64,000 bases of DNA, from NCBI GenBank assembly GCA_045631465.1, contig JAZQUV010000022.1:71796-135795 (forward strand), read 5' to 3'. The stretch is from Aphodosoma sp045631465 (lineage in GTDB: Bacteria > Bacteroidota > Bacteroidia > Bacteroidales > Paludibacteraceae). Shown here in pieces: positions 57,681-64,000 of the stretch. The notes beneath the pieces were generated by a model that saw nothing but the letters and a program-made list of their open reading frames with translations, was not told where the DNA came from and made no database searches. How positions within the stretch are numbered: position 1 is the first letter of the stretch; the number at the start of each line of letters is the position of its first letter. The position numbers and the translations under genes were made by a program.

Positions 57681-58592
57681 CTACTTCAATATCTCATCAT
57701 ATCTAGTCGACATTGTCGGATTCACCGCTGTCAGCACCTCATGCACCAACTTCTTCTCTTCCGACAACCCTCTTTTTGCGAAGATATTTATCAACTCGTC
57801 ATTCTTGGCATCCAAAAACGTAATAATGAACGGTGCACTTGGACTCTGACGATTCAAATCTCGCAACACACTAATCTGCTCTGCTATCTTTGCTCGCGCA
57901 TTATCCACATTTGTTGCCATATTATCTAGCGCAAGTCGATGATACTCAAAATAAAACTCACGCAATGGCTTGAATCTATCGTCCATTATATTGCTGATAA
58001 TCGAATAACGATTGCGTTGCGAACCTAACTCCATTTTCCACCCTTTCGCCTCGTTTTCATCACTGCGCGATTGGCACATATTCACTATCTGCTCTGCTGT
58101 AGCAAATGCCGCTTGACCGCCCAAACGACTATACGAATCCAAATCAAACCCTATAATCAAATAAGCATAATATGCCATCACTGCCGTAAGATTTGACTCA
58201 AACGTACTCCTATTTATATCTATCGGGTCAAACTCTTTATACGTAAATATAAACTCTTGATCGCGCACATTTAACAAGTTGGTTGTATACGATGAGCCAT
58301 AAACTGGACGCGATGCCTGCACCTGCAACTCACACGTAAACTTATCATCCTCTACACTCGACACCAAAAGCATTATATTACAATCTATCTTCTCATTCTC
58401 GGCATACACCAAATCCGTCCAACGATACGAATTCATAAACGTCTCTAAATCATTCTCCAACGTTTCAAACACCTGCTTATTCGTACCCTCAATCTGTGGC
58501 GTACTAACCGTCAAATTACAATTCAACTCTTGCGATAATGCACAATGCACAATGCACAATACACAAATTAATAATAGAAATATTCTTTTCAT
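57681..58592 (-). CDS. porD: DUF4835 family protein (PorD-like, type IX secretion-associated)
   Basis: The start is the ATG at 58592 (MKRIFLLLICVLCIVHCALS signal peptide, 303 residues). The mature protein begins QELNCNLTVSTPQIEGTNKQ and shows EFIFTYKEFDPIDINRSTFE with SNLTAVMAYYAYLIIGFDLD, matching DUF4835, which is named PorD in current annotation of type IX secretion systems. The part CIVHCALS of the signal peptide is written in TTGTGCATTGTGCATT repeat units. The order coaBC-DUF4835-recN is conserved in Bacteroidetes; here the collagen-like gene interrupts it. The last codon and stop lie in a GGGAATAAGGAATAGGGAAT repeat. Confidence 0.85.
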   Translation of the reverse strand: MKRIFLLLICVLCIVHCALSQELNCNLTVSTPQIEGTNKQVFETLENDLETFMNSYRWTDLVYAENEKIDCNIMLLVSSVEDDKFTCELQVQASRPVYGSSYTTNLLNVRDQEFIFTYKEFDPIDINRSTFESNLTAVMAYYAYLIIGFDLDSYSRLGGQAAFATAEQIVNMCQSRSDENEAKGWKMELGSQRNRYSIISNIMDDRFKPLREFYFEYHRLALDNMATNVDNARAKIAEQISVLRDLNRQSPSAPFIITFLDAKNDELINIFAKRGLSEEKKLVHEVLTAVNPTMSTRYDEILK

Positions 58593-58648
58593 CAATTAAA
58601 ATTATTTTTTCAACATAAAATTCCACTAATTACCCATTAAGTATAGAT

Positions 58649-58679
58649 AATTTATGTTCTTATGTTATTCTGTCTTTTT
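58649..58679. repeat. 31-bp repeat at the coaB 3' end
   Basis: AATTTATGTTCTTATGTTAT and TCTGTCTTTTT: exact copy of 59369-59399. Here it supplies the last codons (KKTE) and stop of coaB. Confidence 0.8.
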
Positions 58680-59312
58680 CAACTCTTTAACTATATCGCG
58701 TGCCACCTCTTTCTTTGGTTTCAAATCAAACACCAATTTCTCGCCTGTATTCTTCAAAATCATTATCTTATTGGTGTCATATCCGAAACATGCGTTCTTA
58801 TCATTCAACGAGTTAAGCACAATAAAATCAAAATTCTTACGTCGCATCTTACCCAACGCATGTGCCTCTTCATCGTTTGTTTCGAGCGCAAAACCTACAA
58901 GAAATTGGTCATCGCGCTTAATTTTTCCCACCGAAGCTGCTATGTCTTGCGTTGGCTTAAGCTCAATAATCATATTATCGCCCTCGCGCTTAATCTTCTG
59001 GTCTGCAACCACAACTGGAGTAAAATCTGCCACTGCTGCACACAATATCGCTCCATCCATCTCTGGATAATATTTCATCACTTGCTCATACATCTGCCCT
59101 GCACTCTCCACATCAATGCGATGAATCTTATCGCGCCACTCCTCTGCCAACTGTATCTGCACAGGACCTGCCACAAGCGTAACTTCATACCCCGCCTCAG
59201 CACACACCTCTGCCAACGCAAATCCCATTTTACCTGTCGAATAGTTACCTATAAAACGCACTGGGTCTATTCTTTCATATGTCGGACCTGCCGTAATCAA
59301 TATTTTTTTCAT
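58665..59312 (-). CDS. coaB: Phosphopantothenate-cysteine ligase (CoaB domain as separate gene)
   Basis: The 215-residue protein is the CoaB half of CoaBC: MKKILITAGPTYERIDPVRF, IGNYSTGKMGFALAE (nucleotide/dimer site), AAVADFTP with the Asn/Asp-rich loop, KIKREGDNMIIELKPTQDI and VGFALETND. It joins cysteine to 4'-phosphopantothenate using CTP. In most bacteria, including Bacteroidetes relatives, it is fused behind CoaC; here it starts on its own ATG 92 nt after the coaC stop. The C terminus KKTE and the stop codon fall in a 31-bp repeat that also lies in the coaC-coaB gap. Confidence 0.92.
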   Translation of the reverse strand: MKKILITAGPTYERIDPVRFIGNYSTGKMGFALAEVCAEAGYEVTLVAGPVQIQLAEEWRDKIHRIDVESAGQMYEQVMKYYPEMDGAILCAAVADFTPVVVADQKIKREGDNMIIELKPTQDIAASVGKIKRDDQFLVGFALETNDEEAHALGKMRRKNFDFIVLNSLNDKNACFGYDTNKIMILKNTGEKLVFDLKPKKEVARDIVKELKKTE

Positions 59313-59368
59313 ATATTTCTATTTTTAAAAACAGAAGAACTTATTTTTATAGAAGACAATAATACAAA

Positions 59369-59399
59369 AATTTATGTTCTTATGTTATTCTGTCTTTTT
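59369..59399. repeat. 31-bp repeat in the coaC-coaB gap
   Basis: Exact copy of 58649-58679 located 5 bases after the coaC stop codon on the minus strand. The remaining gap holds AAAACAGAAGAACTT and AGAAGACAATAAT units of the same family. Confidence 0.8.
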
Positions 59400-59404
59400 A
59401 TATT

Positions 59405-59944
59405 TCACACTCTATTTTCCAAATACGCCACAATATTCTCAGGCTCTTCCATGCGACCTTTACCTACCACTCCACATGCCAATTCGCCCTCTGTTGGTTC
59501 GATAAATTCCACACCTATACCTTTCAATATATCCATATTGCGTTGAACTATCGGATGGTCATACATCTTTGTATTCATCGCTGGCGCAATAAACACGAGT
59601 TTATCAAATGCCAAAAATGTTGTCGACAATGCATCATCGGCAATACCACTTGCAAATTTACCGATAATATTTGCCGTTGCTGGTGCAACTACCATACAAT
59701 CAGCCCAATCAGCATGACTCACGTGCTCTGGATTCCATACGCCTACTGGCTCAAACACCTCTGTATAGACTTTATTTCTTGACAACGTCTGCAATGTCAC
59801 TGGGGTAACAAACTCCAACGCATTATGTGTTGTCACACAGCGCACTTCAGCACCTGCTTGTATAAATTGACGCACCAATTCACCACATTTATAGGCAGCT
59901 ATACCACCCGATATTCCTAAAATAATTTTCTTTCCTTTTAACAT
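59405..59944 (-). CDS. coaC: Phosphopantothenoylcysteine decarboxylase (CoaC domain as separate gene)
   Basis: The 179-residue flavoprotein starts MLKGKKIILGISGGIAAYKC and has SHADWADCMVVAPATANIIG (active-site His region), FIAPAMNTKMYDHP (PXMNXXMW-like motif) and GELACGVVGKGRM (the flap with the catalytic Cys). It decarboxylates 4'-phosphopantothenoylcysteine in coenzyme A synthesis. It ends after LENRV, exactly at the linker where the CoaB domain normally follows in one chain; see findings. Confidence 0.92.
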   Translation of the reverse strand: MLKGKKIILGISGGIAAYKCGELVRQFIQAGAEVRCVTTHNALEFVTPVTLQTLSRNKVYTEVFEPVGVWNPEHVSHADWADCMVVAPATANIIGKFASGIADDALSTTFLAFDKLVFIAPAMNTKMYDHPIVQRNMDILKGIGVEFIEPTEGELACGVVGKGRMEEPENIVAYLENRV

Positions 59945-60024
59945 ATTTTCTTTATTTAAATAAAAAAGACTTTCAACTTTCGACTATTGACCGTTGACCT
60001 TTGACCTTTGACTGCTGACTTTAA

Positions 60025-62172
60025 TCACAATTTCTTATATTTCTTCTCTAAATCTTCAGTCGTTGCAACTTTAAGTGATATAGCACAACCACCTCCTGCT
60101 GCCAACTGAATCTTAGCTTTTGTCTTACTTGTTACTATATAATTTGTTACCGTATATGCCTTTGGATTTTCTTTCCAATCTGCATCTTTTGCATCTGCAT
60201 ACACTGTCGCCACATATTTCACTTCTGGTTGCAAGAACGAAAAATCTATCTCTGCTTTACGTGCTTTTTCTGCAGTAATTGCACCTATAAACCACAACCC
60301 ATACTTCTTACCCTTACGTGCAATTGTGATATACTCTCCTGGTTCTGCCTCTAGCACTTTTGTATCAACCCAATCCACATCCACATCTTTAATGAATTGG
60401 AATGCATCCATATAACGCTCATAATTTTCAGGCAAATCTGCAGCCATCTGTATCGGACTATACATCGTCACATACAATGCCAATTGTTTTGCCAATGTTG
60501 TATGTATCTGACATGTATTTCCTGGTTGATAATGATCCATTTTTATCTCAAAAATACCAGGAGTGTAATCCATTGCTCCACCTAACAAACGAGTAAATGC
60601 TAAATCAATCTCATGCGATGGTGGATTACCCACACTCCATGCATTAAATTCATTGCCTCGAGCTGCCTCACATGCCAAAAGGTTTGGATATGTACGATTC
60701 AATCCCGTTGGGCGCACTGGTTCATGTGCATTCACCATAATTCTACGATCAGCAGCTTTATCTAACACACGATTATAGTGATTTACCATCCACTGTCCAT
60801 CATGATATTCCCCACGTGGAATAATACGTCCAACATAACCTGTTTTCACCGAATTATATCCATACTCTTTCATAAAATCAAACGCCTCATCAATACGACG
60901 TTCATAATTTGTTGCCGAACCCGAAGTTTCATGGTGCATAATGAGTTCCACTCCCTTCGCTTTGGCATAAGCAGTCACTTTTCTCACATCAAAATCTGGA
61001 TAAGGTGTAACAAAATCAAACACCTCTTCTTTCCATTGTCCTGCCCAATCTTCCCAACCTACATTCCATCCTTCAACCAATACTGCATCAAACCCATGCT
61101 CTGCCGCAAAATCTATATAACGCATTGTATTCTCTGTAGTTGCCCCGTGACGTCCATTTGGTTGTAATTTATTCCAATCTGTCTCTGCCAACTTAATATT
61201 TGGCACATCTGCATAGTTCCACGACCCTTGACCTGGAGCATGCATTTGCCACCAAATACCCACATATTTCACAGGTTTAATCCATGTTGTATTCTCTAAT
61301 TTACATGGTTCATTCAAATTCAATATCATACTTGATGCTAATATCTCACGTGCATCATCCGTAACAAATATCGTACGCCATGGCGTATTACAAGGCGTTT
61401 GCATAAAAGCTCTTACATCCTCCACTGGTGTTGGAGCCAACACTGCATTAAATGTTCTCTTTTTCTTATCATACAATAAATGCATCGCAGGATAATCCAC
61501 CAATGCAGCTTCAAATATATTCAAATACAATTTCTTAGATATTTTCATCATAATTGGCGATTGTACAGCATTTTTATCAAATACCTTATTCGTACCAATG
61601 CCAGAACCATCTACTTTAGTTGCATCTATATCCGACAATTTACTTTTTGTATAAAAAAACTCATTCGAATCAAATGCTCCAGGTATCCACCACGCAGTAT
61701 GATCGCCTGTCATAGCAAATTGTGTCACCTCATCTTTGATACGGAAATACCCTAAATTCTCTTGACGATCAAACTCATAACGAAATGCGATACCTTCATC
61801 ATACAAACGGAACACAATACGCATTGCTCGACCTGTTGATGGTTGCTGCAAATTAATCACACATTGGTTATAGATATCCTCAATCTCTGCATATTGCCCC
61901 AAAATAGGCGACCATTTCGAAGAAAAACTTTGAATATCTACATTCTTAAGCGCAAATCCCGAATTCAAATCGATATCACCCTCAAGCAAAAAACCCAAAT
62001 TACTCTTTGCTATCACCTCCTTATCATCAAAAAACACTCTATACGAAGGTACACTATCCTTCAAATCCAAATCAAACACCACCTTAATTCTTTGATTAGG
62101 AGACCCTACCGATACCGGAAACATATTCATTGCCATAACAGCCATAAATACAACAAAAAACAATTTTTTCAT
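60025..62172 (-). CDS. Glycoside hydrolase family 97 (SusB-type alpha-glucosidase)
   Basis: The start is the ATG at 62172 (MKKLFFVVFMAVMAMNMFPV signal peptide, 715 residues). The N-terminal beta-sandwich (QRIKVVFDLDLKDSVPSYRV) and TIM barrel are typical GH97: KYVGIWWQMHAPGQGSWNYA, DAVLVEGWNVGWEDWAGQ, MHHETSGSATNYERR, MVNAHEPVRPTGLNRTYPNL and CEAARGNEFNAWS. Glutamates in HHETSG, NAHEPVRP and ARGNEFNAW match the calcium-binding and catalytic-base positions of the inverting subgroup (SusB). It should release glucose from alpha-glucans in the periplasm or outside the cell. It stands alone, not in a SusCD locus. Confidence 0.93.
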   Translation of the reverse strand: MKKLFFVVFMAVMAMNMFPVSVGSPNQRIKVVFDLDLKDSVPSYRVFFDDKEVIAKSNLGFLLEGDIDLNSGFALKNVDIQSFSSKWSPILGQYAEIEDIYNQCVINLQQPSTGRAMRIVFRLYDEGIAFRYEFDRQENLGYFRIKDEVTQFAMTGDHTAWWIPGAFDSNEFFYTKSKLSDIDATKVDGSGIGTNKVFDKNAVQSPIMMKISKKLYLNIFEAALVDYPAMHLLYDKKKRTFNAVLAPTPVEDVRAFMQTPCNTPWRTIFVTDDAREILASSMILNLNEPCKLENTTWIKPVKYVGIWWQMHAPGQGSWNYADVPNIKLAETDWNKLQPNGRHGATTENTMRYIDFAAEHGFDAVLVEGWNVGWEDWAGQWKEEVFDFVTPYPDFDVRKVTAYAKAKGVELIMHHETSGSATNYERRIDEAFDFMKEYGYNSVKTGYVGRIIPRGEYHDGQWMVNHYNRVLDKAADRRIMVNAHEPVRPTGLNRTYPNLLACEAARGNEFNAWSVGNPPSHEIDLAFTRLLGGAMDYTPGIFEIKMDHYQPGNTCQIHTTLAKQLALYVTMYSPIQMAADLPENYERYMDAFQFIKDVDVDWVDTKVLEAEPGEYITIARKGKKYGLWFIGAITAEKARKAEIDFSFLQPEVKYVATVYADAKDADWKENPKAYTVTNYIVTSKTKAKIQLAAGGGCAISLKVATTEDLEKKYKKL

Positions 62173-62212
62173 AATAGAAAAATTTAGAGAAAAATTCAAA
62201 TAAATCGCACCA

Positions 62213-62220
62213 CAAAGATA
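62213..62220 (-). promoter_or_regulatory. -7 element of the GH97 gene
   Basis: TATCTTTG on the minus strand, 40 nt before the ATG. No clear -33 TTG is present. Confidence 0.5.
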
Positions 62221-62238
62221 CTAAAAATATCTCACTTA

Positions 62239-62862
62239 TTAAACCGATTTCACAAAAAAATTCTTACACATTTCCCTCGAAATTGGATATTGCTTATACG
62301 ACAATGTTGCTACATCACAAACATACAATGTTTGCACTTCCGAAATATACAATGTAGTAAACTGCTTCTCTGCCTTAGCTTGCAACTCCATTGTCCACTT
62401 CATCGCAGCAATCAAGTCCTCAGCAGTCATATCATCTTTAGTGAATATATACAATCCAAACTCTTCAAAATCACCATAAAATCCATTCACCACCTTACTC
62501 ACTTTATTCTCAATCACACGCTTCAATGGCGACGCATCAAGCCAATATCTATACTCTTCGCTACCAACCGAATCGACATCTATCAAACCATAAGCATATC
62601 CTGTGCTACGCTTATCGTGTACACCTGCAATACTCTTCACTTCAGCCACAGCCATCTCATTCAACAACTTAATTGCCTCGACCTTCGACTCCTTCAACGC
62701 CCTAGTCACCTCAATTCCAATCCTACCATCATCAGTCTGTAAGTCTGGTCTATCTCTATTCACAAGAGCAGAATATCTCTCTCCCAAAACAGTTTCAAGC
62801 GTCAATTTCGCATAACGTTCAAAAAAACAAGTATCAAACTTAGGTCCAACTTTCTTTGCCAT
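62239..62862 (-). CDS. Hypothetical protein, possible PD-(D/E)XK nuclease-like fold
   Basis: I do not recognise the 207-residue family. The segment NRDRPDLQTDDGRIGIEVTR has the spacing PD ... G-IGIEVT seen in some PD-(D/E)XK-type nuclease-like proteins, but the lysine of a classic D-ExK core is replaced by Thr. The preceding helix holds FFERYAKLTLETVLGERYSA. The C-terminal half is mixed alpha/beta (EFGLYIFTKDDMTAEDLIAA). No signal peptide or membrane segment. It starts two bases after the GH25 stop codon, so the two are co-transcribed from the promoter at 63556-63587. Confidence 0.65.
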   Translation of the reverse strand: MAKKVGPKFDTCFFERYAKLTLETVLGERYSALVNRDRPDLQTDDGRIGIEVTRALKESKVEAIKLLNEMAVAEVKSIAGVHDKRSTGYAYGLIDVDSVGSEEYRYWLDASPLKRVIENKVSKVVNGFYGDFEEFGLYIFTKDDMTAEDLIAAMKWTMELQAKAEKQFTTLYISEVQTLYVCDVATLSYKQYPISREMCKNFFVKSV

Positions 62863-62864
62863 AA

Positions 62865-63533
62865 CTATTTTTTTAACAATAAAATATTTATATCATAATC
62901 TTTATGAAAAACACTCAAATCTACAGCTTTATTAATTCCATTAATACGAGCTTTATCAGTATACTGCCATATCGAATAATGACCAGTTCCATTTATTCTA
63001 GGAGCATTCTTTCCATAACAACCAATCATCAAATGATACTTATTAAAACGAGGAGCACAATAAGTATTATATGATCTCATAGTTCCATAAATAATCGGAG
63101 CCTTACCATAATATTCAATACACAAATCAATAAAAATTTGTATATTCTTCTGCAATTCTTCTTGTGTCCACTCCTTAAAAGGACCCTCAACATCCAACAT
63201 CGGAATCAAATCTTGAGTCTCCTTTGAGGCCATCTTTTTGAAATTTTCGAACTGCTTCCTAATTGGCGATTTCGATGTCAAAAAGTGATATGAGCCAACT
63301 TTTAATCCATGTTTTCGTGCCTCCTTAAGATTATACTTATATTTCTTATCTTGATACGTCGAACCCTCTGTTGCCTTAATATACACATACTCAATATTTT
63401 TATCCTTTGCTACTACCTTCCAATCAATATCACCTTGGTGACTCGAAACATCAATACCATTATAAACCTTCGGTTGTGCAACTAAAAATAATGGTAACAA
63501 AATTAAAACAAACAAATAAAAAATACGCTTCAT
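62865..63533 (-). CDS. Glycoside hydrolase family 25 lysozyme-like protein
   Basis: The start is the ATG at 63533 (MKRIFYLFVLILLPLFLVAQ signal peptide, 222 residues). GH25 motifs are present: YNGIDVSSHQGDIDWKVVAK, YVYIKATEGSTYQD, KVGSYHFLTSK, LIPMLDVEGPFKEWTQ (with the Asp and Glu of the catalytic site) and YSIWQYTDKARINGINKAVD. It should cleave the beta-1,4 bond between N-acetylmuramic acid and N-acetylglucosamine in peptidoglycan, in the periplasm or outside. It has a consensus promoter. Confidence 0.92.
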   Translation of the reverse strand: MKRIFYLFVLILLPLFLVAQPKVYNGIDVSSHQGDIDWKVVAKDKNIEYVYIKATEGSTYQDKKYKYNLKEARKHGLKVGSYHFLTSKSPIRKQFENFKKMASKETQDLIPMLDVEGPFKEWTQEELQKNIQIFIDLCIEYYGKAPIIYGTMRSYNTYCAPRFNKYHLMIGCYGKNAPRINGTGHYSIWQYTDKARINGINKAVDLSVFHKDYDINILLLKK

Positions 63534-63555
63534 AACATACCACCTAAAAAACGAA

Positions 63556-63587
63556 CAAAGATACATTTTTTTCTCTAAATCAACAAA
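63556..63587 (-). promoter_or_regulatory. Promoter of the GH25 gene
   Basis: TTTG (63587-63584), 20-nt spacer, TATCTTTG (63563-63556) on the minus strand, 23 nt before the ATG. Confidence 0.7.
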
Positions 63588-63618
63588 TTTTCGAACATAA
63601 ATCTTTCTAAACATTTTA

Positions 63619-63765
63619 GGTAACCGTGGGTGACCTTGCGATAGCAAGTCACCTGAGGAGACAAAAAACTCCTATTTTATAACTTCGGACACTCGAGCCG
63701 AGTGTCCCTACAGATAGTGAAATAGTAACCGTAAAAGATTTTGCGGCTGCAAGTCACCTACGGAC
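63619..63765. repeat. Direct repeat pair with hairpins between GH25 gene and rRNA operon
   Basis: GGTAACCGTGGGTGACCTTG with CGATAGCAAGTCACC (63619-63653) is repeated loosely as GTAACCGTAAAAGATTTTGC with GGCTGCAAGTCACC (63725-63759). The first copy folds as GGTGACCTTGC/GCAAGTCACC. A GGACACTCG palindrome (63684-63712, inverse copy of 54704-54732) lies between. No coding potential. Confidence 0.6.
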
Positions 63766-63772
63766 AGGACAT

Positions 63773-63809
63773 AAAAAAAAGAGAATCTATTCTTTCGAAT
63801 AAACTCTCT
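63773..63809 (-). terminator. Second terminator downstream of 5S rRNA
   Basis: On the minus strand AGAGAGTTTATTC and GAATAGATTCTCT pair around GAAA and are followed by eight T. It forms a tandem terminator pair with the one at 63862-63893. Confidence 0.65.
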
Positions 63810-63861
63810 GGTACAAAAACAAAGAAACCCCGAAGAACTAAATCTCCTGGGGTGTATATAA

Positions 63862-63893
63862 AAAATAGAGACGCAATATATTGCGTCTCTACT
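63862..63893 (-). terminator. Terminator of the rRNA operon
   Basis: TAGAGACGCAATA and TATTGCGTCTCTA pair, followed on the minus strand by a T run, a few bases after the 5S 3' end. The stem is almost the same as the tRNA-Pro terminator. Confidence 0.85.
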
Positions 63894-63899
63894 GAAAAA

Positions 63900-64000
<101 letters not shown>

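Noticed and set aside
58665..59944. Frameshift error as the reason for split coaBC
   Set aside because: The two genes are 92 nt apart with several stops and a repeat between them; a single-base error could not restore a fused frame of normal linker length.

Overview
The window is a stretch of low-GC chromosome from a member of the Bacteroidales. Several features point there: Bacteroides-type promoters (TTTG, 19-20 nt, TAnnTTTG) in front of many genes, the giant type IX secretion translocon protein SprA, a type III glutamine synthetase (GlnN), a TonB-dependent B12 receptor with a BtuG-like partner, FloA/NfeD, a GH57/glycosyltransferase/debranching-enzyme cluster, and families found mainly in Bacteroidetes (DUF6048, DUF6452, DUF7935, DUF4199, DUF3127, DUF4835). 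A C-terminal type IX sorting domain on one secreted protein, together with SprA and the DUF4835/PorD-type protein, suggests a working type IX secretion system. I cannot name a genus.

Layout. 1-3671: partial GHL10 hydrolase, a DUF6048/DUF6452/DUF7935 gene run, a GT2 glycosyltransferase and a DUF4199 protein. 3851-4163: two tandem tRNA-Thr genes and the SRP RNA. 4402-9064: glycogen/alpha-glucan operon (GDE, GT4, GH57). 9451-14810: cobalamin-riboswitch operon (BtuB-like, BtuG-like, DUF4465 type IX cargo). 15101-21518: metallophosphoesterase, lipoprotein, clpP-clpX, CotH-like protein. 21554-29692: sprA and ruvA. 30209-37523: small protein, glnN, radical SAM protein, miaA, two tRNA-Pro, DUF3127 protein and tmRNA. 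37609-39887: rny and zapA. 40176-44620: floA, nfeD, TPR protein, rnz, SPOR lipoprotein. 44774-47171: MFS and bile-acid-symporter-family transporters. 47553-54619: DsrE protein, RsmF-like methyltransferase, ABC-F protein, hemolysin III protein, recN. 55126-59944: collagen-like lipoprotein, DUF4835 protein, and a coaBC that is split into two genes. 60025-63533: GH97, a nuclease-like protein, GH25. 63900-64000: 3' end of a 5S rRNA, so an rRNA operon continues past the right edge.

The most unusual feature is a set of dispersed modular repeats. Short (about 7-10 nt) degenerate tandem units and small palindromes fill many intergenic gaps and often run right up to start and stop codons. The same units also lie in frame inside at least nine otherwise normal genes: sprA, ruvA, miaA, recN, the radical SAM gene (twice), rsmF (several times), the ABC-F gene, the BASS transporter and the DUF4465 gene. 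They add peptide inserts at loops, linkers or termini. A copy shared by the end of coaB and the coaC-coaB gap suggests that this process also split coaBC. No CRISPR array, prophage or insertion sequence with a transposase was seen.
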